NCBI GenBank assembly: GCA_038253555.1
Contig: JBBSGZ010000085.1
Location: 1-16,661 of the forward strand
Source of the DNA: JALYUA01 sp038253555
GTDB lineage: Bacteria > Acidobacteriota > Thermoanaerobaculia > UBA5066 > Gp7-AA6
Direction: 5' to 3'
Length of the DNA: 16,661 nt
The position numbers and the translations under genes are program-made. Position 1 is the first letter of the stretch; every line of letters begins with the position of its first letter. The notes below the pieces were generated by a model. That model ran no database searches. It saw only the letters and a program-made list of their open reading frames with translations, and was not told the DNA's origin. Shown here piece after piece: positions 1 through 6,843 of the stretch.

Positions 1-274
1 CCCGACGGAGGGCGCGTTTTCCCGCCTCATGGCGAGCCCGGAGGCGGAAAAGAACGCCCTGTCCCGAATCCCGCTCGGACGCTTCGGCCGCAAGGAAGAA
101 ATCGCCAACCTGGCGACCTTCCTGATGTCGGACCTCTGCCCCTACCAGACCGGCGATTGCGTCACCATGGACGGCGGCGAATGGATCGCCGGCGCCGGCG
201 AATTCTCCGACTACCGCAAAGTCCCGCGGGAGACTTTCAAGGCGGCCCTGGCGGCGATGCGCCCGAAGAAATAA
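1..274 (+). CDS. SDR-family oxidoreductase, 2,4-dienoyl-CoA reductase type (C-terminal part; cut by window edge)
   Basis: The frame is open from base 2 and ends at TAA 272-274, giving about 91 C-terminal residues. It reads PTEGAFSRL, then RIPLGRFGRKEEIANL, then MDGGEW and GEFSDYRKV near the end. The R-x-P-x-G-R-x-G-x-x-E-E-x-A-N-L block followed by DGG is the standard C-terminus of classical SDR enzymes. The GAFSRL and GEFxDxRKV elements match, from memory, the tail of mitochondrial 2,4-dienoyl-CoA reductase (DECR), which uses NADPH to reduce 2,4-dienoyl-CoA in unsaturated fatty-acid oxidation. The Rossmann fold and the Tyr-x-x-x-Lys active site lie outside the window, so activity cannot be judged. 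It converges on the kgd gene, with the repeat-bearing gap between them. SDR assignment is secure; dienoyl-CoA reductase is likely. Confidence 0.85.
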   Translation, partial: PTEGAFSRLMASPEAEKNALSRIPLGRFGRKEEIANLATFLMSDLCPYQTGDCVTMDGGEWIAGAGEFSDYRKVPRETFKAALAAMRPKK

Positions 275-579
275 CCCCCAAAGAGTCTCAGTCTCGACGG
301 CACGGCCGGGCGGACTGAAAGCGCGGCTCTGACCTGCGGGCCTCATCATCCCAACTTCTCCCCGAGCGCGGGGCGAGGGGGCAGAGCTGCTTTAACTCGA
401 TGGTGGCTAAGCTCGCAGCGGGAGGAGTCTCCTGACCGAAGGGAAGGAGGAGCCTCCCGCTGCGGGAGCCGCAGCGAACGGAGGGAGCAGGCGAGCGGTC
501 GAGCCCTCAGGCGAGCCGCTCGCCGGTGCCTTCGCCGTGCACGGCGAAGGTAGCTCCCGCAGTGAGCGAAGGCGACGGT
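275..579. other. Non-coding gap between convergent genes, holding repeats
   Basis: About 305 bases lie between the SDR stop and the kgd stop. 275-348 shows nothing recognisable. 355-378 is a degraded GC-rich hairpin (unit B). 402-580 is a hairpin-rich repeat (unit A) running up to the kgd stop codon. Open frames cross it on both strands, but they have repeat-like composition and no ribosome-binding site or family signature. No run of T follows any hairpin, so an intrinsic terminator is not evident. Confidence 0.7.
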
Positions 580-580
580 T
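349..580 (-). repeat. Composite hairpin repeat, copy 1 (units B and A)
   Basis: Read on the minus strand this is unit A followed by unit B, the same order as copy 2 on the plus strand at 13972-14268. The core of unit A, 408-479, is 71/72 identical to the reverse complement of 14069-14140; the single difference is C versus T in the GCCGYAGC stretch. The flanks up to about 402 and 580 align more loosely, for example GCGAAGGCGACGG at the kgd-proximal end. Unit A folds into a 12-bp stem (414-425 with 453-464) containing an inner 5-bp stem (429-433 with 445-449). Unit B (355-378) is a weakened form of the CCCTCTCCCC/GGGGAGAGGG hairpin. It encodes no protein, so it is a REP/MITE-like non-autonomous element or a conserved intergenic hairpin family. 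Confidence 0.75.
529..550. repeat. Perfect 22-bp palindrome just downstream of kgd
   Basis: Positions 529-550 read the same on both strands, centred on GTGCAC at 540/541. It lies 29 nt past the kgd stop, inside repeat unit A. Nearby 490s-520s sequence gives competing stems (491-498 with 516-523, or 510-515 with 519-524). In RNA it would form a stable hairpin at the 3' end of the kgd transcript. There is no T-tract, so it could protect the 3' end or help Rho-dependent termination rather than act as an intrinsic terminator. The inner part of copy 2 does not preserve this palindrome. Confidence 0.6.
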
Positions 581-3500
581 TAATCCGCGTCCCCAACGCG
601 GGGCGTCACTGTCGTGCTCGCGATTTCCGGCACCGCATCGGTCTGAAAGGCCTCGGCCAGAAAATCCGCGAGCTCCCGCTTGTGCACGTTCGCGTTTCCG
701 GTCGCGGGCGATGCGGACGCGACCCGGCCGCCGTAACGCAGGCGCGCTCCGGCCGGAAGAAGCTCCGGCAGCCGCATCGCGACAAACGCCCAGGGGCCCA
801 TGTTGCGGGACTCCTCCTGCACCCAGACGACGTCCCTGCCTTCCGGGAAGGACGCGAGGACGCCCCGCAGCTCCTCGGCCGGAAAGGGATAAAGCTGTTC
901 GAGCCGCAGGATTGCGGTCTCCGAATCGCGCCGTTCCTCGCGCGCGGCCTTCAGGTCGTAGAACACCTTGCCCGAGCAGAGGATCACGCGGCGCACGGCC
1001 CGCGCGTCCTGCGCCCCGGGATCGCCGAGGAGCGGGCGGAACGAGCCCGCCGTGAGCTCCTCGAGAGCCGAGAACGACGCCGGCTGCCGGAGAAGGCTCT
1101 TCGGGGTGAAAAGAACGAGAGGCTTCGGACGGGACTGTCGGACCTGGCGGCGGAGCAGATGAAAGTACTGAGCCGGAGTCGTCAGGTTGCAGACCTGAAT
1201 GTTTTCGTCGGCGGAGAGCTGGAGGTACCGCTCGATGCGGGCGCTCGAGTGCTCCGGGCCCTGCCCTTCGTACCCGTGCGGGAGCAGGAGCGCGAGGCGC
1301 GAATTCTCGCGCCACTTGTCCTCGGCGGACACGATGAACTGATCGATGATCACCTGAGCGCCGTTGGCAAAGTCGCCGTACTGAGCCTCCCAGAGAACGA
1401 GCGCGTCCGGGCGCTCCACGCTGTAGCCGTATTCGAAGCCGAGCACGCCCATCTCCGAAAGCGGGCTGTTGAAGATGTGAAAGGGCCCCTGCGGCCCCGC
1501 TTCGCCGCCCAGATGGCACAGGGGAATCCAGTCCGTGTCCGTCTGCGTGTCGTGAAAGACGACGTGGCGCTGCGAAAAGGTCCCGCGCGCGGTGTCCTGG
1601 CCGGACATGCGGATGAGCGTGCCTTCGAGCAGGATCGAGCCGAATGCGAGCGCCTCTCCGGTCGCCCAGTCGAGCGGCAACGAGCCGTCCGCCATTTTAG
1701 CCCGCCTCGCGAGCTGCTGCACCATCTTCGGGTTGAGGTTGAATCCCGCGGGAACCGTGGTCAGAGCGCGCCCGATCCGGCCGAGGACCTCCCTCGAGAC
1801 CCCCGTCGGCACCTCTTCGACCCGGCCTGATTCCCCGTCGTGTCGAGGAGGGCTCGGCAGACCGGAGCGCTTCCCGGCTTCGTTCGCCGCCGTCAGCGCC
1901 GCTTCGTACGCGGCGATCTGCGAAGTCTCCATCTCCGCGACCTCTGCCTCCGTCACGACCCCTTCGCGAACGAGCCGGCGCGCGTACAGCGTGCGCACCC
2001 CTGGATGCTCCTGGATGCGGCGGTACATCAGGGGCTGGGTATACGTCGGCTCGTCGCCCTCGTTGTGCCCGTGCAGGCGAAACCCGATCAGGTCGACGAC
2101 AACGTCCTTGTGGAACTCCTGCCGGTAGTCGAGCGCGATCTGGAGAACGCGATAAGCGGCCTCGGGATCGTCGCCGTTGACGTGGAAGATGGGGACCTGG
2201 TTGATCTTCGCGACATCGGTCGAGTAGAGCGACGAACGGCCCGACGCGGGATTCGTGGTGAACCCGATCTGATTATTGACGACGAGGTGCAGCGTCCCGC
2301 CCGTGCGGTATCCGCGCAGCTGCGAGAGATTGAACACCTCCGCCACGATCCCCTGACCGGCAAACGCCGCATCCCCGTGGAGCAGGACGGGAAGGACCTT
2401 CAACCACGCCTCTTCTCGGGGAAGCCCGGTGCGGTCCTGCTTCGCCCGCACGAGCCCTTCGATGATCGGGTCCACGGCCTCGAGGTGCGAAGGATTGGAA
2501 GGCACCGAAATCGCGATCTCGCGGCCGCTCGCCGTGGTCCGTCGCGCGCGCGCACCCTGGTGGTATTTGACGTCGCCCTCATCGGCGGGAAAGTCAGGGT
2601 GCACCGTCCCCTGGAAGCCGGAGAAAATCCGCTCCGTCGCATTTCCGACCACGTTCGCGAGGATGTTCAATCGCCCGCGGTGCGTCAGGCCCATCGAGAC
2701 TTCGTCGACCCCCCGGGCGGCGGCGCCCTCGAGCAGCTGGTCCAGAAACGCGATAGCGGTCTCGGTGCCCTCGATCGAGTACCGGCGCTGGCCGAGGAAC
2801 CGCGTCCCGAGAAAGCGCTCGAAAGTTTCGGCCGCGATCAGCTTCGTCAGTAAACGCAGGCGGACCTCTCGATCGAGCGGCTCGGGAGGAGCGCCCACTT
2901 TCCGCCGCACCCAGTCCTTCTCGACCGGGTTCGAGATGAAGCGGTACTCGATGCCGACCGTTCCGCAATAGACACGCCGCATCAGGCCGACGATTTCGCG
3001 CAGGGGCATGTGCTCGCGCTGCGCCAGACCGCCGGTCCAGAACGGGCGATCCAGGTCCCAGATCGTCAGCCCGTACGTCTCCAGATCGAGCTCCGGGTGG
3101 TGCTGCACCGGCATCAGGCGCAGGGGGTCGATGTCGGCGATGAGGTGACCGCGAACGCGGTACGCGTTGATCAGCTCGAGCACCCGCGCCTGCTTTTCGA
3201 TTTCGGCGCTGCGCGAGTCGGAGAAGAGTCCCGGGTTGTTGTCTCTGGCCCAGTGCAGCGGCTCGTAGGGGATCGCCAGGTCGGAGAAGACTCCCTCGTA
3301 GAAATCGTGCTTTCCGAGGAGGAGCTCCTCGATCCGCGCCAGAAACAGCCCCGACTCCGCGCCCTGGATGATGCGGTGGTCGTAGGTCGACGTGAACGTC
3401 ACCACCTTGCTGATCGCGAGGCGCGCGAGCGCTTCCGGGCTCATGGCGGAGAATTCCGCCGGGTACTCGATGGCGCCGGTCGCGACGATCAGTCCCTGGC

Positions 3501-4293
3501 CGGGCATCAGACGGGGAACGGACGCCGTCGTGCCGAGCGTGCCCGGGTTCGTCAGGGAAATGGTGGTTCCCTCGAAGTCGAAGATCTGGAGCTTGCTCTT
3601 GCGCGCGCGGGCAATCAGGTCGTCGGCCGCCGAGGCGAACTGCGCGAAGGTCATTTCCTCCGCGCCCTTCACGCTCGGCACCAGAAGCGTCCGCGAGCCG
3701 TCGGACTTCTCGACGTCTACCGCGAGGCCGAACCCGACGCGGTCCCGCCGGACGCGAGACGCCGTTCCGCTCGCGCCGTCGAACGCGTCGTTCAAACGGG
3801 GAAAGCTCTTCAGGGCGCGAAGCACCGCCCACGCGACCAGATGCGTGAACGAGACCTTGCTCTGGCCGTTTCCGCCGCGATGTTCGTTGATGAGACGGCG
3901 GTTCTCGTCGAGCAGTTTGATCGGGACCTGCCGCTGGGACGTGGCGGTCGGGACGCTGAGGCTGGCCTCCATGTTTTCGGCGATACGCAGCGCGGCCCCG
4001 CGGATCGCGACCCGCTCGCCGTCCCCGACGCGTCCCGGGGCGGGGGCCGGCGCAGGGGCCGCCGCGGGCGGGGCGGCGGTGGGAGGCGCAGGAGCCGGAG
4101 GGGCGCCGGCGACCTCCCCGCGGACCTCCCCCGGTTCACCGACGCGCTCGCGGAAGAACGCCCGCCAGTCCTCGTCCACCGCTTCCGGATTCGCGCGATA
4201 TCGCGCGAGCAACTCGGCGACGTACGAAGCGTTTTCTCCGAACTCGGAAACGAGCTCTTCGGACAGATCGATGTCGGGAGTACGGGTGGCCAT
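580..4293 (-). CDS. kgd: Multifunctional 2-oxoglutarate enzyme: E2 succinyltransferase domain fused to ThDP-dependent E1 (Kgd type)
   Basis: This 1237-residue protein acts at the 2-oxoglutarate step of the TCA cycle, either as the dehydrogenase-complex E1/E2 component or as a decarboxylase/carboligase. Residues 10-52 are the N-terminal E1o assembly segment. 62-87 is an Ala/Pro linker. About 95-330 is an E2-like acyltransferase core with YDHRIIQGAESG at 304-315 (H306 is the E2 catalytic His position). About 335-1237 is E1, with GLTHRGRLNILANV (535-548), HGDAAFAGQG (639-648), NNQIGF (673-678), HGHNEGDEP (741-749), EHSSARIERY (1014-1023) and QEESRNMGPW (1159-1168). There is no lipoyl domain, as in mycobacterial Kgd, where E2 activity needs partner proteins. 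The length fits the family (about 1230-1260). ATG at 4293 precedes the assembly segment; its ribosome-binding site is weak. Neither a lipoamide dehydrogenase nor a GarA-like FHA regulator is in the window. Confidence 0.95.
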   Translation of the reverse strand: MATRTPDIDLSEELVSEFGENASYVAELLARYRANPEAVDEDWRAFFRERVGEPGEVRGEVAGAPPAPAPPTAAPPAAAPAPAPAPGRVGDGERVAIRGAALRIAENMEASLSVPTATSQRQVPIKLLDENRRLINEHRGGNGQSKVSFTHLVAWAVLRALKSFPRLNDAFDGASGTASRVRRDRVGFGLAVDVEKSDGSRTLLVPSVKGAEEMTFAQFASAADDLIARARKSKLQIFDFEGTTISLTNPGTLGTTASVPRLMPGQGLIVATGAIEYPAEFSAMSPEALARLAISKVVTFTSTYDHRIIQGAESGLFLARIEELLLGKHDFYEGVFSDLAIPYEPLHWARDNNPGLFSDSRSAEIEKQARVLELINAYRVRGHLIADIDPLRLMPVQHHPELDLETYGLTIWDLDRPFWTGGLAQREHMPLREIVGLMRRVYCGTVGIEYRFISNPVEKDWVRRKVGAPPEPLDREVRLRLLTKLIAAETFERFLGTRFLGQRRYSIEGTETAIAFLDQLLEGAAARGVDEVSMGLTHRGRLNILANVVGNATERIFSGFQGTVHPDFPADEGDVKYHQGARARRTTASGREIAISVPSNPSHLEAVDPIIEGLVRAKQDRTGLPREEAWLKVLPVLLHGDAAFAGQGIVAEVFNLSQLRGYRTGGTLHLVVNNQIGFTTNPASGRSSLYSTDVAKINQVPIFHVNGDDPEAAYRVLQIALDYRQEFHKDVVVDLIGFRLHGHNEGDEPTYTQPLMYRRIQEHPGVRTLYARRLVREGVVTEAEVAEMETSQIAAYEAALTAANEAGKRSGLPSPPRHDGESGRVEEVPTGVSREVLGRIGRALTTVPAGFNLNPKMVQQLARRAKMADGSLPLDWATGEALAFGSILLEGTLIRMSGQDTARGTFSQRHVVFHDTQTDTDWIPLCHLGGEAGPQGPFHIFNSPLSEMGVLGFEYGYSVERPDALVLWEAQYGDFANGAQVIIDQFIVSAEDKWRENSRLALLLPHGYEGQGPEHSSARIERYLQLSADENIQVCNLTTPAQYFHLLRRQVRQSRPKPLVLFTPKSLLRQPASFSALEELTAGSFRPLLGDPGAQDARAVRRVILCSGKVFYDLKAAREERRDSETAILRLEQLYPFPAEELRGVLASFPEGRDVVWVQEESRNMGPWAFVAMRLPELLPAGARLRYGGRVASASPATGNANVHKRELADFLAEAFQTDAVPEIASTTVTPRVGDAD

Positions 4294-4336
4294 AAGGAAC
4301 AGATTCTAAGCCTGATGACGCCGCGAGGCGCCGGCG

Positions 4337-4849
4337 CTACTCCGCTTCCGCCGCGGGAGGAACGCCCGCCGGGCCGGATCGTTCCTTTGAGGCGCCCGTC
4401 TCTCTCCCCAAAACCGTCTCCTTCGCGGCCTGCACCTCGGGGTGCTGGAACCCGAGAAGCTCCGCAATGCGCCTCGCGAGATGGCTCTCCACTTCCGCGA
4501 GACTTCCGTCGGAATACACGACGCCCCAGATGGCCTCGACCAGCTTTAACCGCTGTTCCCGCGAGAGGTGCTCGGCGAGCAGGCGTGTGAACTGAAAGAG
4601 GTCGACGCTCCCCCGCCGCTCCTCTTCGGCAAGCCGCAGCACTTCCTGCAGGTCATGGTCCGCGACTCCCATCTCTTCGCGAACGTGCCGGGCGATCCGC
4701 TCGCGCTCCTCGGGACGGAACACCTCGTCGGCGTGTGCGATCTCCAGAAGAAGCGCACAGGCCGCGACCACCACGGGGTCGGGGCCCGGCCTCTCCTCTC
4801 GACGAATGCCGCTGCCCGACAGAAACGCCCGGATCGCTTCGATGCCCAT
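4337..4849 (-). CDS. TerB-like (tellurite-resistance-B/DjlA N-domain family) protein
   Basis: A 170-residue, soluble, mainly helical, acidic protein. Residues about 22-145 fit the TerB-like fold. One repeat is AACALLLEIAHADEVFRPEE (an acidic A-D-x-x-x-x-x-E-E turn typical of the family's metal-binding loop) and a second is LVEAIWGVVYSDGSLAEVE, again with D..E..E spacing, followed by RRIAELLGF. The C-terminal about 25 residues are Ser/Ala/Pro/Glu-rich and probably disordered. TerB-like domains occur in stress-response and membrane-associated scaffolds; the actual function here is unknown, and no other ter genes are visible. Start ATG at 4849 is the first Met and leaves a 118-bp divergent region to the DinB gene. 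It ends 43 nt before the kgd start on the same strand, so co-transcription into kgd is possible. Confidence 0.75.
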   Translation of the reverse strand: MGIEAIRAFLSGSGIRREERPGPDPVVVAACALLLEIAHADEVFRPEERERIARHVREEMGVADHDLQEVLRLAEEERRGSVDLFQFTRLLAEHLSREQRLKLVEAIWGVVYSDGSLAEVESHLARRIAELLGFQHPEVQAAKETVLGRETGASKERSGPAGVPPAAEAE

Positions 4850-4967
4850 GCCACAAGCCTATGCCCGGAGGCGAAGGAACGAAACGCGCCTTTCGAAAAG
4901 CGCCACGTTTCGGCCCGTTCCGAAACTTTCTTCGAGCATCCTGCGTACCTCAGGGTGGAGAACGACC
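4850..4967. promoter_or_regulatory. Divergent intergenic region with nested inverted repeats of a CGAAAC motif
   Basis: Between the TerB-like gene (-) and the DinB gene (+). CGAAACG (4880-4886) pairs with CGTTTCG (4906-4912). An 18-bp palindrome with one mismatched pair (4886-4903, core TTTCGAAA) sits inside. GTTTCGG (4907-4913) also pairs with CCGAAAC (4920-4926) across a 6-nt loop. Alternating motif orientation in a divergent promoter region suggests an operator. No convincing -35/-10 pair could be assigned. For the plus gene, GGTGGAG (4954-4960) is a good Shine-Dalgarno sequence 7 nt before the ATG. Confidence 0.4.
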
Positions 4968-5501
4968 ATGAACCGGCGAGAACTCGAAACCCTCCTTCTG
5001 ACCCTGGAGTCCACACCCCTCTTGATGTCGCGGGCCGCGCATGGCCTTTCGGCGGAGGAGGCGCGCCGCCGCCCCGCCGCGGGCGGTTTTTCTCTCGTCG
5101 AAAACGTCTGGCATCTCGCCGACCTCGAGCGGGAGGGCTTCGGCGTGCGGATTCGCCGGATCCTGTCCGAAGACGAGCCGACGCTTTCGAACTTCGACGG
5201 GGACCGCTTCGCGCGCGAGCGGGCGTATCAGACGCGCGATCTGGCCTCCGGGCTCCAGGCGTTTTCCGACTGCCGGCGGCGCAATGTCGAGACACTGCGT
5301 TCCGTGACTCCCGCGGACTGGAATCGGCCCGCCGTCCAGGACGGGGTCGGGCTGATCTCGCTCGCCGACCTTCCCCGGAAAATGGCGGAACACGACCGGT
5401 CGCACACGAGCGACGTGGCGGCCCTCCTCGAAGAGCTCTCGGGGGGCGCTCGGGTGACCCCGCTTCCTGTCTCTCTGCAACGCGTTTCCGCCGTGGCTTG
5501 A
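4968..5501 (+). CDS. DinB-family (DinB_2/YfiT-like) putative metal-dependent protein
   Basis: 177 residues from ATG 4968, chosen because the family fold begins there and a GGTGGAG ribosome-binding site lies 7 nt upstream; the frame is open further upstream but without family similarity. The DinB four-helix-bundle metal site is visible as H49 (NVWHLADLE) and the pair H142/H146 (AEHDRSHTSDV), the His...HxxxH triad of the family. Relatives include thiol-S-transferases (bacillithiol/mycothiol) and damage-induced proteins; the substrate here is unknown. It is a single gene, divergent from the TerB-like gene and convergent with the DedA gene 42 nt away. The 5502-5543 gap is very GC-rich with a 12-bp palindrome (5517-5528) but no T-tract. 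Confidence 0.8.
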   Translation: MNRRELETLLLTLESTPLLMSRAAHGLSAEEARRRPAAGGFSLVENVWHLADLEREGFGVRIRRILSEDEPTLSNFDGDRFARERAYQTRDLASGLQAFSDCRRRNVETLRSVTPADWNRPAVQDGVGLISLADLPRKMAEHDRSHTSDVAALLEELSGGARVTPLPVSLQRVSAVA

Positions 5502-5543
5502 CGTCCTCACCGCCCGCGCCGCGCGGCGGCGCCGGGCCGGGGG

Positions 5544-6179
5544 CTAGGTTCGAGCCGGCCGGCGGGCCTTCAGCCACTCCCGGAGGAAGGCGACGATCCC
5601 CGGCAGAACCGACACGAAGATCACGATAAGAATGACGATCTCGACGTTTTTCCGCACCCACAGAAATTGACCCAGGAAATATCCGATCAGGCTCATCGAC
5701 ACCACCCACACGAATCCGCCGATCACGTTGAAGGACACGAAGCGCCGGTAGTCCATCCCGGCCATCCCGGCCACCACGGGCGCGAAGGTCCGCACGATCG
5801 GCATGAACCGCGCGAGGATGATGGTCTTGCCTCCGTGCTTCTCGTAGAAGTCGTGCGCGCGGCGCAGGTGAACGGGGTTGAAGAACCGGGATTTCGGCCG
5901 GCGGAAAAGGGCGAGACCCGTCCGGCGCCCGATCCAGTAGCCGACGGTGTCCCCGACGATCGCGGCGACCACGAGAACCCCCATCAGCAGCCAGATGTTC
6001 AGCTTCCCGGTCGCGGCGAACACGCCGGCGGTGACGAGAAGCGAATCTCCCGGGAGGAAAAACCCGACGAGCAGCCCCGTCTCGGCGAAGACGATGAGCG
6101 TCATCGCCGTCAGGCCGCCGACGCGCACCAGTGTCTCGACGTCGGTCAGCTGGTGGAAGAGCTGCTTGACGAATTCCAT
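5544..6179 (-). CDS. DedA-family integral membrane protein
   Basis: 211 residues with several hydrophobic segments: about 18-47, 63-83 and, toward the C-terminus, 138-165 and about 172-195. Family hallmarks are the re-entrant E-T-G-L-x-x-G-F-F-L-P-G-D-S-L-L block (residues about 33-48), the G-D-x-x-G-Y-x-I-G-R-R-x-G block (about 76-88), and ILARFMPIVRTFAPVVAG (about 121-138) followed by MDYRRF. DedA/SNARE-associated proteins are linked to undecaprenyl-phosphate or other lipid flipping and to membrane-potential and antimicrobial tolerance; which lipid this one moves cannot be told. The length is typical (about 200-220). Start ATG at 6179; upstream ribosome-binding site is weak. It is divergent from queF. 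Confidence 0.9.
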   Translation of the reverse strand: MEFVKQLFHQLTDVETLVRVGGLTAMTLIVFAETGLLVGFFLPGDSLLVTAGVFAATGKLNIWLLMGVLVVAAIVGDTVGYWIGRRTGLALFRRPKSRFFNPVHLRRAHDFYEKHGGKTIILARFMPIVRTFAPVVAGMAGMDYRRFVSFNVIGGFVWVVSMSLIGYFLGQFLWVRKNVEIVILIVIFVSVLPGIVAFLREWLKARRPART

Positions 6180-6432
6180 GGCGGCGAATGATACGTCGCT
6201 TCACGGACGGGGCCGCCGTCACAACCCTCTCCCCGCGCTCGGGGAGAGGGTTGGGGTGTGAGGGGGCCCGCAGGCAGGCGCAGCGCCACTCATTACGGCG
6301 GGCGATCACGCCGCGGGGAGAGGAGGGGACCGCCGGGAAACCGGGGCGCTTCCGCCCGGAGCGCTGGATCACTCCGCAAACGGACTCGGCCGGGATTTGG
6401 GCTCGACACCCTTTGCCGGATAGATTCACCGG
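6180..6432. other. Divergent intergenic region dedA/queF with hairpin
   Basis: 253 bases. 6222-6253 is a perfect 13-bp stem with a 6-nt loop (unit B repeat). The sequence after it, GGGGTGTGAGGGGG, matches the tail of the copy at 14212-14250. The rest (6265-6432) is GC-rich and featureless apart from short complementary runs. I looked for a preQ1 riboswitch in front of queF and saw no convincing one; no clear promoter boxes either. Confidence 0.5.
6222..6253. repeat. GC-rich hairpin repeat, unit B (solo copy)
   Basis: CAACCCTCTCCCC (6222-6234) and GGGGAGAGGGTTG (6241-6253) form a perfect 13-bp stem around GCGCTC. The same core is at 14212-14237 and, degraded, at 355-378. The CCCTCTCCCC..GGGGAGAGGG-TTGGGGTGAGGGG pattern is a familiar dispersed intergenic repeat in many GC-rich bacteria. 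Here it lies between two divergent gene starts, so it is not a transcription terminator for either. Confidence 0.75.
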
Positions 6433-6843
6433 ATGACGGAATACACCGACGAGCACGCACGCGCGGGAATCGATGCCGGGCTCCCGGCGCTCGAGACCTG
6501 GCCCAATCAGTACCCGGATTACGAAATCTCCGTCGAGGTTCCCGAGTACAACGCGATCTGCCCGAAGACCGGACTGCCGGACTTCGGGACCCTGACGATC
6601 CGCTACGTCCCGGACCGCCTCTGCCTGGAGCTGAAATCTCTGAAGCTCTACATCGTCGCCTTCCGCAATGTCGGGATCTTTTACGAGAACGCCGTCAACC
6701 GGATCCTCGAGGACTGCGTCGCCGCCTGCCGCCCGAAGCGGATGACCATCACGGGAACGTTCTCCTCCCGGGGCGGGATCTCGTCCGTGGTCGAGGCGCG
6801 CTACCCGCGCGTGAAATCCGAGGACAGCACGTCGCTCAGCTGA
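6433..6843 (+). CDS. queF: NADPH-dependent 7-cyano-7-deazaguanine reductase (preQ0 to preQ1), queuosine pathway
   Basis: 136 residues, the short single-domain (YkvM/type I) QueF. It reduces the nitrile of preQ0 to the aminomethyl of preQ1, which is then inserted into tRNA as queuosine precursor. Visible signature: the PEYNAICPKTGLPDFG block with the catalytic Cys at about residue 43, the NADPH-binding ELKSLKLY motif (about 66-73), SFRN-like AFRNVGIFYEN (about 76-86) and the C-terminal FSSRGGI block. The tunnelling-fold length matches the type. ATG 6433 is the first Met of the frame before the conserved region; no strong Shine-Dalgarno is seen. No other queuosine genes are in the window. Its last 43 bases overlap the 3' end of the opposing aminotransferase gene. 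Confidence 0.95.
   Translation: MTEYTDEHARAGIDAGLPALETWPNQYPDYEISVEVPEYNAICPKTGLPDFGTLTIRYVPDRLCLELKSLKLYIVAFRNVGIFYENAVNRILEDCVAACRPKRMTITGTFSSRGGISSVVEARYPRVKSEDSTSLS

Noticed and set aside
355..580. Intrinsic terminators between the SDR gene and kgd
   Set aside because: Several strong stems exist, but none is followed by a run of T on either strand, and the same stems recur as dispersed repeats elsewhere in the window.
3010..4590. Long open frame on the plus strand opposite kgd and the TerB-like gene
   Set aside because: It is antisense to a clearly recognised 1237-residue enzyme, has Arg/Ala-biased composition and no family signature; GC-rich genomes produce such frames routinely. The same applies to plus-strand frames at 526-1830, 1840-2853, 9603-11066 and 11070-12794.
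6265..6432. preQ1 riboswitch upstream of queF
   Set aside because: No short hairpin followed by the A-rich, pseudoknot-forming tail typical of preQ1-I, and no convincing preQ1-II fold, could be recognised by eye.
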